Assembly (NCBI GenBank): GCA_013297995.1
Contig: JAAFJB010000001.1
Location: forward strand, 39,954-103,953
Direction of reading: 5' to 3'
Length of the DNA: 64,000 nt
Origin: Chitinophagales bacterium
Lineage (GTDB): Bacteria > Bacteroidota > Bacteroidia > Chitinophagales > Chitinophagaceae
Shown: in pieces, positions 27,100 to 35,251 of the stretch
Numbering within the stretch: position 1 is the first letter of the stretch
How the letters are laid out: every line of letters begins with the position of its first letter
Position numbers and translations under genes: made by a program
Notes under the pieces: model-generated
Databases searched by the model: none
Seen by the model: the letters and a program-made list of their open reading frames with translations, nothing else
What the model was told of the DNA's origin: nothing

Positions 27100-28782
27100 C
27101 TACCTTCTTCCGCCACTGTCTGCGTCGTTCATTCGGATGCTTCTGCCTTTGTATTTTTTACCATCAAGTGCACGAATCATTTGCTGCGCAGAACCTTTGT
27201 CAATCTCTATCCAGCTATTCATATCTTTCATATCAATTCTTCCCAACACTTCTTTTTTTAGATCGCTCATATCTAGTACAAATTGCAAGAAACTGGCTTT
27301 AAAAAATCCGTCTTTTGTGCCAAGATTAACAAATAAGCGACTATAACCACCGCCACCTTTGTACTCTTTTCTGCTATCACCTCTATCGGAATCTCTTGAC
27401 CTGCTGCGATCGTTGCGATCGGCACTAGGCTCTCTTTTAATAGTTCGATCTCTTTCGCGAATATTTAAGTCTTCCGAATTTTCATAATATTTAAGGAATC
27501 TATCAAACTCCATTGCAGCAACACGTTTAAGAATTTCCTCTTTGCTAATATCGGCAAACTTTTCAGCCAGCATTGGAACATAGGTTTCATAATCTCCGTG
27601 ACTGATATCGGTAGATAATAATTTATCCATAAAATGGAAAAACTGTTTTCTACAAACATCTTTACCAGAAGGAATGTCTAGTTTATGAAACTGAGAATTA
27701 TTAATGCGTTCAATTTGCTTCAGTTTATATGCTTCTTTAGCATGAACGATGGAAACACATATACCATGGTTACCCGCTCTTCCAGTACGACCACTTCGAT
27801 GGGTATATATTTCAACATCGTCGGGTAATTCAAAATTAATTACGTGTGTAATACCCTGTACATCAATACCGCGTGCGGCAACGTCTGTAGCAATAAGCAG
27901 TTGAAGACTTTTTTCTCTAAATTGCCCCATTACTTTATCGCGTTGCCCTTGCGTAAGATCTCCATGCAATGCATCAATATCATATCCCTCTCTGGTTAAA
28001 CGCTCAGAAATTTCTTGCGCATCTAATTTTGTTCTAGTAAAAATAATCCCATAAATACCCGGATTAAAATCGATGATTCGTTTTAGTGTTTCATAACGAT
28101 GGTGAGCCGTGGTAACATAGTACTGGTGATCAATACTTTTATTGGCCGTATTTACTTTACCAACAGTTACCTCTTTAGGATCCTTCATATATCGCTTACT
28201 CACTTTCCTAATTTCAGGCGGCATGGTAGCACTGAACAACCAAGTGCTCTCTCGCTGTGGCGTGTTCTTCAGAATGAATTCAATGTCATCTTGAAATCCC
28301 ATATTGAGCATTTCATCGGCTTCGTCTAGTACAACATATTTTATTTGTTCTAGGTTGATGGCTTTTCTTTCAATTAAATCAATCAACCTACCCGGTGTTG
28401 CTACTATAATTTGAACGCCTCGCTTTAGGTCGCGAATTTGTAACCCAATAGACGCTCCGCCATAAACGGCTACAACTGAAACCCCAGTCATATATTTCTT
28501 AAACAACTCAATTTCCTTCACTATTTGCAAGCACAATTCGCGAGTGGGACAAACAACTAGGGCTTGTGGATATTTTGCTGCTGCATCAATAATATGTAAT
28601 AGGGGCAGACCAAAAGCGGCCGTTTTGCCCGTTCCTGTTTGCGCTAATCCAATAAAATCTTTAGTCCCGCTTAATAAAACGGGTATCGCCTGCTCTTGTA
28701 TAGCTGTTGGGTTAATATAACCCAACTCTGTGGTTGCTTGAATTAAACGCGCGTCAATTCCTAACCCTTCAAATGTCATCAT
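27100..28782 (-). CDS. DEAD-box ATP-dependent RNA helicase with DbpA-like RNA-binding domain
   Basis: AQTGTGKTAAF, PTRELCLQI, VLDEADEMLNMGF, SATMP, HRSGRTGRAGNHG, basic/Arg-Ser linker and C-terminal RRM-like segment. Confidence 0.95.
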   Translation of the reverse strand: MMTFEGLGIDARLIQATTELGYINPTAIQEQAIPVLLSGTKDFIGLAQTGTGKTAAFGLPLLHIIDAAAKYPQALVVCPTRELCLQIVKEIELFKKYMTGVSVVAVYGGASIGLQIRDLKRGVQIIVATPGRLIDLIERKAINLEQIKYVVLDEADEMLNMGFQDDIEFILKNTPQRESTWLFSATMPPEIRKVSKRYMKDPKEVTVGKVNTANKSIDHQYYVTTAHHRYETLKRIIDFNPGIYGIIFTRTKLDAQEISERLTREGYDIDALHGDLTQGQRDKVMGQFREKSLQLLIATDVAARGIDVQGITHVINFELPDDVEIYTHRSGRTGRAGNHGICVSIVHAKEAYKLKQIERINNSQFHKLDIPSGKDVCRKQFFHFMDKLLSTDISHGDYETYVPMLAEKFADISKEEILKRVAAMEFDRFLKYYENSEDLNIRERDRTIKREPSADRNDRSRSRDSDRGDSRKEYKGGGGYSRLFVNLGTKDGFFKASFLQFVLDMSDLKKEVLGRIDMKDMNSWIEIDKGSAQQMIRALDGKKYKGRSIRMNDADSGGRR

Positions 28783-28834
28783 GTAATCTAAAATTTGCGC
28801 AAAGGTACTTTATTAGTACGTCTTTACCGTTTTT

Positions 28835-29674
28835 TTACTTCAATATTCGCCTTATTCCATTGGCTTTCTCAATCAATTCCCCTAAGTATTCATAATTCTC
28901 TTTCTCCAAAGAAGACTTAAACTTTCTTAATTGGGTAATATGCTCGTTCAATACATCAAGTATATTTTCCCTATTCTGCATAAATATGGGCACCCACATA
29001 GCTGCATTGCTCTTGGCTAAGCGCACTGTACTTTCAAATCCAGCACTTGCCAACTCAAAAATGGCATCCTCTTCTTTCTCTTTTTCTAGTACCGTATTGG
29101 CCAAGGCAAAAGAAGTAATATGTGAAATATGACTGATATAAGCAACATGCATATCATGCGCACCAGCTTCCATATAAAGCAAGTGCATTTGGAGAATACC
29201 GTAAATTTTTTCTACTAATTGCAAAGCGTCTTCATCACTATCGTTTTTATTACAGATAACACTGGCTTTTTGTACAAACGCAGTGCTAATAGCTGCAGAA
29301 GGGCCGCTGTTTTCCGTACCCCACATTGGGTGAGTAGCTACAAAACGACCACGTTTGGGATGTTGAGCAACAGCATCACATAAACTTTTTTTAGTTGACC
29401 CTACATCAAATACTACCTGCCGATTCACTTTATCTAAAATAATTGGCAATAGGAGTTCCGCAGTATTAATGGGGGTAGCTAAAATAATTAAATCAGCGGT
29501 GGCAATGGCTTCATCTAGCTCTACACATTTATCTACCAAGCCTAACCCGACTGCTTTAACCGCATTATCATGATTATTTTCCACTCCAATAATATGCGAT
29601 GCAACTCCTTTTGCTCGTAAAGCCAATGCCATAGAACCCCCAATCAATCCCGTACCTGTAATTGCAATCTTCAT
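28835..29674 (-). CDS. tyrA: Prephenate dehydrogenase
   Basis: GTGLIGGSMALALRAKG Rossmann motif; DVGSTKKSLCDAV; THPMWGTENSGPSAA; genomic context. Confidence 0.88.
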   Translation of the reverse strand: MKIAITGTGLIGGSMALALRAKGVASHIIGVENNHDNAVKAVGLGLVDKCVELDEAIATADLIILATPINTAELLLPIILDKVNRQVVFDVGSTKKSLCDAVAQHPKRGRFVATHPMWGTENSGPSAAISTAFVQKASVICNKNDSDEDALQLVEKIYGILQMHLLYMEAGAHDMHVAYISHISHITSFALANTVLEKEKEEDAIFELASAGFESTVRLAKSNAAMWVPIFMQNRENILDVLNEHITQLRKFKSSLEKENYEYLGELIEKANGIRRILK

Positions 29675-29723
29675 TTTTAAAAGTTAACGTGTAGATTCAA
29701 TAGCCTATTTAAATTAAAAATTC

Positions 29724-30887
29724 TCAACATATTACTTGTTTAACCCGTGTTATAGCCTCTTCAAAACGCTCCACACTGCCACATAAACTTACCCTTATAT
29801 AGCTATTACCCGCCGTACCAAAAATTCCCCCCGGAGTGATAAATACATTGGCTTGGTAAAGTATATAATCACTTAGCGCATATCCGTCCGCCCATTTAGC
29901 AGGAATTTTTGCCCAAACAAACATGCCAGCTTGGTCTTTTGAATACACGCAACCCAACAAATCTAGTAACTGAAAAACCTTGTTCCTTCTTTGCAAATAG
30001 ATGCTATTTACTGATTCATACCATTCTTTCCCTAAAGCGAGAGCGGTAGCTGCTGCAAGTTGCAACGGAAGAAACATTCCACTGTCCATATTACTCTTAA
30101 AAGTAAGTATATCTGCTATTTTTTCTTTGGCCCCACATAATATACCAACCCGCCAGCCTGCCATATTTTGACTCTTACTCAATGAATTTAATTCAATCGC
30201 CACTTCCATTGCTCCAGGCACACTTAGTAAACTCATTGGCTGATCATTCAGAATAAAACTATATGGGTTATCATGGCAGATTAATATTTGGTGTTTTTTT
30301 CCGAATGCAATTAATTTTTCAAAAAGAGATACAGTAGGCAGCTTTCCTGTTGGCATATGCGGATAATTCACCCATAACAATTTAACATTAGAAAGATCAC
30401 TCGCTTCCAATGCCTCAAAATCAGGCTCCCAATTGTTTGTTTCAGTCAGCTCATAAGGAACTGGACTGCCTCCCGCAAGTTTTACCGCACTGCTATAAGT
30501 AGGATAACCAGGGTTGGGTATTAATGCCTTATCGCCTTCATTAAGGTAGGTCATGCAAATATGCATAATGCCTTCTTTACTACCCATTAATGGAAGAATT
30601 TCTGTATCTGGATTTAAAACAACTCTATACCAATGCAGATACCATTCAGCGATTGCATTTCGTAAAATAGGTGATCCTTTATAAGACTGATAGGCGTGTA
30701 CATTTGGTTTTGCCGTTTCGACTTGCAACACTTTTATTACCGAAGGATGCGGTGGAAGATCGGGACTTCCAATACCCAAGTTAATAATGGCTTTACCCTG
30801 TTGATTGAGTTGGTCAATCTCTCTTAATTTCTGAGAAAAATAATATTCACCAATACCTGATAACCTTTTAGATTTAATGGGTTGCAT
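29724..30887 (-). CDS. Class I/II PLP-dependent aminotransferase (aromatic/aspartate type)
   Basis: NLGIGSPDLPPHPSVI, NPGYPTYSSAVKLAGG, NSLSKSQNMAGWRVG (PLP Lys), YIRVSLCGSVERFEEAI. Confidence 0.92.
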   Translation of the reverse strand: MQPIKSKRLSGIGEYYFSQKLREIDQLNQQGKAIINLGIGSPDLPPHPSVIKVLQVETAKPNVHAYQSYKGSPILRNAIAEWYLHWYRVVLNPDTEILPLMGSKEGIMHICMTYLNEGDKALIPNPGYPTYSSAVKLAGGSPVPYELTETNNWEPDFEALEASDLSNVKLLWVNYPHMPTGKLPTVSLFEKLIAFGKKHQILICHDNPYSFILNDQPMSLLSVPGAMEVAIELNSLSKSQNMAGWRVGILCGAKEKIADILTFKSNMDSGMFLPLQLAAATALALGKEWYESVNSIYLQRRNKVFQLLDLLGCVYSKDQAGMFVWAKIPAKWADGYALSDYILYQANVFITPGGIFGTAGNSYIRVSLCGSVERFEEAITRVKQVIC

Positions 30888-30890
30888 AGC

Positions 30891-31787
30891 TTATCCTTTT
30901 ACCAATTTTCCTTTTTTGTAAATTCCAAATATTTTAACGCTGTTGGTAAGCGGCTCAATTAGGCTGAGCATTTTAGTAAACTGCTTTTGTTCATCAAATT
31001 CCATATCGGCATAAAACCCATATTTAAAATGGCTACCCGGAATGGGCATGCTCTGCAATTTGCTTAGGTTAATATCTAATTTTGAAATAGTTTGCAACAC
31101 CTGTGCTAGTATCCCCTTTGCATGGTTGGTCTGAAAATATATGGATGCTTTATCAGCTCCCACTACTGGCAATGCAATATTGGTTCTTTGCAATACTAAA
31201 AAACGAGTGATATTGGTTTTCTGTGTTTGAATATCAGGGGCAATAATATCAAGATTAAATAATTCTGCTGCCAATTTACTGGCAATTGCAGCAATATATT
31301 TGCTCTTATGCTGTTGCACCAATTTAGCACTGAGTGCAGTATCCTCAGTTTCAATCAGCTTAAATTTATGCTGTTCTAAAAAATCTAAACACTGTAAAAT
31401 AGCCATGGGGTGGCTGTGAACCTCTTTAATATCTGCTAACTGAACACCTTTGTTTACGAGCAAGTTTTGACTAATAGAAAGATATACCTCTCCAATCACG
31501 GTCAATTTTGACTGCTGCAATAAATTATAATTGGGTAGTATGCTACCAGCAATAGAATTTTCAATTGCCATTATAGCCCCATTTGACGCGGTTGAATCAG
31601 ATGCCAATTTTACCAGCTCTCTAAAAGAAGCACAAGGAATAATGGAAGTATTTTTTCCGAAATATTGAAGTGCCGCAACTTGATGAAAACTACCCTCATA
31701 TCCTTGTATACAAATACCTTTTCTAAATAAAGGTGAAGCCGCATTGACTATTTTAGTTGACTCTGGAAGTATTTGATCTTTTTTCAT
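30891..31787 (-). CDS. pheA: Prephenate dehydratase with ACT domain
   Basis: CIQGYEGSFHQVAALQYFG, NSIAGSILPNYNLL, VHSHPMAILQCLDFL, TDTALSAK-like, ACT segment (LPGSHF-like SMPIPGSHFKYGFYADMEF). Confidence 0.92.
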   Translation of the reverse strand: MKKDQILPESTKIVNAASPLFRKGICIQGYEGSFHQVAALQYFGKNTSIIPCASFRELVKLASDSTASNGAIMAIENSIAGSILPNYNLLQQSKLTVIGEVYLSISQNLLVNKGVQLADIKEVHSHPMAILQCLDFLEQHKFKLIETEDTALSAKLVQQHKSKYIAAIASKLAAELFNLDIIAPDIQTQKTNITRFLVLQRTNIALPVVGADKASIYFQTNHAKGILAQVLQTISKLDINLSKLQSMPIPGSHFKYGFYADMEFDEQKQFTKMLSLIEPLTNSVKIFGIYKKGKLVKG

Positions 31788-31814
31788 TTTACATTTTAGC
31801 GTTCAATCTATCAC

Positions 31815-31841
31815 AAAAAAAATCTCGGTAATTTACCGAGA
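31815..31841 (-). terminator. Attenuator intrinsic terminator upstream of pheA
   Basis: Minus strand TCTCGGT-AAATT-ACCGAGA followed by TTTTTTTT, 28 nt before the pheA ATG. Confidence 0.9.
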
Positions 31842-31864
31842 CCTATATTTGATTTTTTAAAAGT

Positions 31865-31951
31865 TTAAGCTTTTGCAAACTGGACTCGGCTACTTTTTCC
31901 AAAGTAGAAATAAAAGAAAAAATAAACCCAATTATTGATAGCTGTTTGCAT
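31865..31951 (-). CDS. Aromatic amino-acid leader peptide MQTAINNWVYFFFYFYFGKSSRVQFAKA
   Basis: 28 codons + TAA directly upstream of the terminator; nine of ten consecutive residues in WVYFFFYFYF are Trp/Tyr/Phe. Confidence 0.9.
   Translation of the reverse strand: MQTAINNWVYFFFYFYFGKSSRVQFAKA
31890..31907 (-). promoter_or_regulatory. Attenuator 1:2 (anti-antiterminator) hairpin
   Basis: Minus strand CTACTTT-GGAA-AAAGTAG perfect 7-bp stem whose 5' arm is the Tyr-Phe codons TAC TTT of the leader. Confidence 0.75.
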
Positions 31952-31957
31952 GATGTT

Positions 31958-31988
31958 CAAATATACAAATTGCATTTAATCTCCCAAA
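31958..31988 (-). promoter_or_regulatory. Bacteroidota-type promoter of the aromatic operon
   Basis: Minus strand TTTG-N19-TATATTTG (31988..31985 and 31965..31958), matching TTTG/TAnnTTTG. Confidence 0.8.
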
Positions 31989-32036
31989 AAATATTTAACT
32001 AAGGCTTGTTAGTTTTTGCTGATATATCTAAAAAAT

Positions 32037-32064
32037 AAGCCCCTCCGTGGAAACGGAGCGGCTT
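32037..32064 (-). terminator. Intrinsic terminator after the small repeat lipoprotein
   Basis: Minus strand AAGCCgCTCCGT-TTCC-ACGGAGgGGCTT then ATTTTTT. Confidence 0.8.
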
Positions 32065-32155
32065 CTAACGATTGCTTGCCATATGAAAATTTTTACTGTT
32101 GTACTTTCCGCAAGCGAGAAAACCACACTTCATTCCACACCAACAGTGTTTAGAA

Positions 32156-32329
32156 TTACTTCTTAGTTGAATCAACTACAACGGTAGTATCAACTGCAAC
32201 AGCAGTAGTGTCAACTGCAACAGCAGTGGTATCAACTGCAACAGCAGTAGTGTCAGCAGTAGCTTCTTTGGTTTCTCCAGAACAAGCAGCGAATACGCCT
32301 AATGCTAAAACGAATAATAATTTTTTCAT
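32156..32329 (-). CDS. 57-aa repeat-containing putative lipoprotein
   Basis: MKKLLFVLALGVFAACSGETKEATADTTAVAVDTTAVAVDTTAVAVDTTVVVDSTKK; lipobox VFAAC, DTTAVAV repeats; below the ORF-track length cutoff. Confidence 0.85.
   Translation of the reverse strand: MKKLLFVLALGVFAACSGETKEATADTTAVAVDTTAVAVDTTAVAVDTTVVVDSTKK
32187..32252. repeat. 21-bp tandem repeats (unit ~GTATCAACTGCAACAGCAGTA)
   Basis: Three near-identical consecutive 21-nt units visible on the + strand, encoding DTTAVAV on the minus strand. Confidence 0.85.
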
Positions 32330-32473
32330 TTTTTTAATTTTTAGATTGATTAATTACCTTTTAATACAAGAATAGTAAAAAGGTAACCTGATAATTCATT
32401 TTTTTTGAAAAAAAATATTTCGGTATTATTTTGGGTTACTTTTACGGTGTATCATGTATTAAAAGAGCAGACT

Positions 32474-33040
32474 TTGAAAGGGGATTTAAACGAATATGCA
32501 TTATTGAAAGGATTGGCGAATAACGATTCAAAAGCCATTGAAACCATTTATAAAGAAAACTTTACTATGGTTCAAAATTTTGTCTTAAACAACAATGGCT
32601 CCTATGATGAGGCAAGAGATATTTTTCAAGAAGCAATGATTGCACTTTATGAAAAAGCTCAATTAAGTTCTTTTACGTTATCCTGTCAAATGAAGACCTA
32701 TGTTTTTTCAATCTGTAAGCGGCTATGGTTCAAAAGATTACAACAATTAGGTAGGTTTAGCAATCATTTGGATGGTTTTGAGGAAACTGTAGCGGTTGAA
32801 GAAGATTTTGAAGCTCATGAGAAACGAAATGCTGAGTTTGCAATTATGGATAGAGCATTAAACAGCTTAGGGGAGCCCTGTAAAAGTTTGCTAGAAGGCT
32901 ATTACATTAAAAAAATGGATATGCATGCATTGGCTGTGGAATTTGGATACACCAATGCAGACAATGCAAAGAATCAGAAATACAAATGTTTGATGCGATT
33001 AAAAAAAATGTTTTTTTCGCAATACAATATAGGAGAATAG
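32474..33040 (+). CDS. ECF-type RNA polymerase sigma factor
   Basis: LLKGLANNDSKAIETIYKENFTMVQNFVLNNNGSYDEARDIFQEAMIALYEKA (sigma-2) and sigma-4-like C-terminus. Start uncertain: track start 32405 lies upstream of a promoter-like TTTG...TATTTTG, so the TTG at 32474 is preferred. Confidence 0.85.
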   Translation: MKGDLNEYALLKGLANNDSKAIETIYKENFTMVQNFVLNNNGSYDEARDIFQEAMIALYEKAQLSSFTLSCQMKTYVFSICKRLWFKRLQQLGRFSNHLDGFEETVAVEEDFEAHEKRNAEFAIMDRALNSLGEPCKSLLEGYYIKKMDMHALAVEFGYTNADNAKNQKYKCLMRLKKMFFSQYNIGE

Positions 33041-33045
33041 TGATT

Positions 33046-34152
33046 ATGGATGATGTTTTGTTATTAGACGCAATTGAAAGGTACTTGAGTGGCACTATGA
33101 GTATGGATGAATACGACCAATTTAATCAACTCCGTAAGCGCACACCTGAGATTGACCAAATGGTGGTGGAACATAATATGTTTCTTCACCAGATGGAATT
33201 GTATGCAGGATGTAGAAATTTAAAACACAATTTGTATGAAGTACATGAGAAATTACTAAATAGAGGTGATTTAAATGAGGGTGGAGCAATAAGTCCTAAA
33301 GGTAGAATTATTCAATTTTGGAATAAATATAGAAGGGTTACTGCTATTGCAGCATCTGTTGGGGGCGTGATTGCCTTGTTTATTAGTGGGCTAGCGGTGT
33401 ACTTTTCTAGCACAGTTACTGACCCTAAATTGGAACAATTAGGCAAAGATTTGGAGGTTGTAAAAAAGAATCAGCAATACCAAGGCAATATTATTAATGA
33501 GGTAAAAACTAAAATCCCCCTCAATGCGAGGCTTTTAAGTGGGGGTTCTGGTTTCTTAATTGATGCAAAAGGATATATTATTACAAATGCACACGTTTTA
33601 AAAGGAACAGGAGCTGTAGTTGTAAACAGCAAAGGCGAAGAATTTAATGCGTCAATTATTCATGTAGATTTAGTTAAGGATCTAGCTATTTTGAAGATAA
33701 AAGACGATGATTTCACCCCTTTAAAAAATATTCCTTATCTCATTCAAAAGTCGAATTCAGATCTAGGAGAAGAAATATTCACACTGGGCTATCCAAGAAA
33801 CGATATTGTTTATGGGATGGGGTATTTAAGTGCAAAAACAGGATTTAACGGTGATTCCCTTTCCTATCAAATTCAAATTAGTGCCAACCCAGGTAATTCT
33901 GGGGGGCCTGTATTTAATAAGGCGGGAGATATCATTGGAATTTTAAGCACCAGACAAGCACAAGCAGATGGTATTTCCTTTGCCGTTAAATCTCGAAATA
34001 TCTATACAATACTGGAAGACCTTTACCAAAGTGATACTTCCATACAAGCCATAAAGTTCCCTGTAAAATCAATTCTTAAAGGGATGGATAGAAAAGCACA
34101 AATTCGCAAAGTTGAATCATGTGTATATTACGTGAAGGCTTACGGACAATAA
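33046..34152 (+). CDS. Putative anti-sigma-like N-terminus + TM + trypsin-like (HtrA/Deg-like) serine protease
   Basis: MDDVLLLDAIERYLSGTMSMDEYDQF..., TM AIAASVGGVIALFISGLAVYF, catalytic triad contexts TNAHV / DLAIL / NPGNSGGPV. Start moved to 33046; the track start 32986 overlaps the sigma gene. Confidence 0.85.
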   Translation: MDDVLLLDAIERYLSGTMSMDEYDQFNQLRKRTPEIDQMVVEHNMFLHQMELYAGCRNLKHNLYEVHEKLLNRGDLNEGGAISPKGRIIQFWNKYRRVTAIAASVGGVIALFISGLAVYFSSTVTDPKLEQLGKDLEVVKKNQQYQGNIINEVKTKIPLNARLLSGGSGFLIDAKGYIITNAHVLKGTGAVVVNSKGEEFNASIIHVDLVKDLAILKIKDDDFTPLKNIPYLIQKSNSDLGEEIFTLGYPRNDIVYGMGYLSAKTGFNGDSLSYQIQISANPGNSGGPVFNKAGDIIGILSTRQAQADGISFAVKSRNIYTILEDLYQSDTSIQAIKFPVKSILKGMDRKAQIRKVESCVYYVKAYGQ

Positions 34153-34212
34153 TGTAAATAGCCAATTCAGATACTAAAACAGACTTACAAAAACCCTTCG
34201 CAGCTTTTACGC

Positions 34213-35112
34213 CTAATCCCATAAAGATCTAGGATAAATGGCATTCTCAACCAAGGCAGTAATAGCCGACTGAACCCCAGGTGCATCTTCTTTATATGTA
34301 ACCCCAAACCATTGTGAATTTGTAGGGAGTACTTTCAAAACCCCTTTACCAGATTCTATAAACAAATTGGCAACATAAGGAATAAAAAACTCTGATTTTA
34401 ATTCTTGCCCCTTTTCTGCTAAAAACAATTGAAACATTTCTTCACAAAGTTGAATGAACCCAGGCGAGAAGCAGAAATAATTCATACTCACAATACTAGA
34501 AGCTGGTAAAGGAGTGATGCCATTTTCATCTTCAAAAACAATTCCAACTTCAGATCTATAAATCTTAGTTCGCTCAGAAATATTAGTCAGATTATGATTT
34601 AGATCTGCTGTGCATACGCCCCTACTCACACTTCCGTTCTCACTTAATGTTTTCTGAAGTTCGTAACCAACTAGCGCATAAGTGGACTCATTACATTGAT
34701 TTTTTAAAAAATCTGCGGCCTTAAAGAATGCATCCACGCCATAATAATCATCTGCATTAATTACAGCAAATGGCTCATTTACTTTGCCCTTGCAACAAAG
34801 CACCGCATGAGCTGTACCCCATGGCTTTTCTCGCCCTGAAGGAACTGACTTTCCCTCCGTAAAAGACAATAAATGCTGGTATACATAATCGGTCTCAATT
34901 TTCCCCTTTAACTTAGGTTCGAAGATTTGCTTGAACTGGTCTGCAAAATCGGCTCGGATAATAAAGACTACTTTGCCAAATCCAGCTTTTATAGCATCAT
35001 AAATTGAATAGTCCATGATGGTTTCTCCTGAAGGACCAAAAGACTGGATCTGCTTCATACTTCCATATCTACTAGCCATTCCAGCGGCTAAAATTACAAG
35101 GGTTGGTTTCAT
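34213..35112 (-). CDS. Nucleotidyltransferase (NTP-transferase family, sugar-phosphate type)
   Basis: MKPTLVILAAGMASRYGSMKQIQSFGPSGETIMDYSIYDAIKAGF, VINADDYYG. Start moved to the internal Met at 35112. Confidence 0.88.
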   Translation of the reverse strand: MKPTLVILAAGMASRYGSMKQIQSFGPSGETIMDYSIYDAIKAGFGKVVFIIRADFADQFKQIFEPKLKGKIETDYVYQHLLSFTEGKSVPSGREKPWGTAHAVLCCKGKVNEPFAVINADDYYGVDAFFKAADFLKNQCNESTYALVGYELQKTLSENGSVSRGVCTADLNHNLTNISERTKIYRSEVGIVFEDENGITPLPASSIVSMNYFCFSPGFIQLCEEMFQLFLAEKGQELKSEFFIPYVANLFIESGKGVLKVLPTNSQWFGVTYKEDAPGVQSAITALVENAIYPRSLWD

Positions 35113-35251
35113 TTGTTTAGTTTTATTGGTTTTAGCCAACCAATTTGCTAGTAAACATTGCTGTTGGTAACAAATTTCGTTATAGCTGCGTTCATTCCAT
35201 AGTTTTACAGACCCAAATTTATAGATTAATTTTTCATGATACATCAATCAA

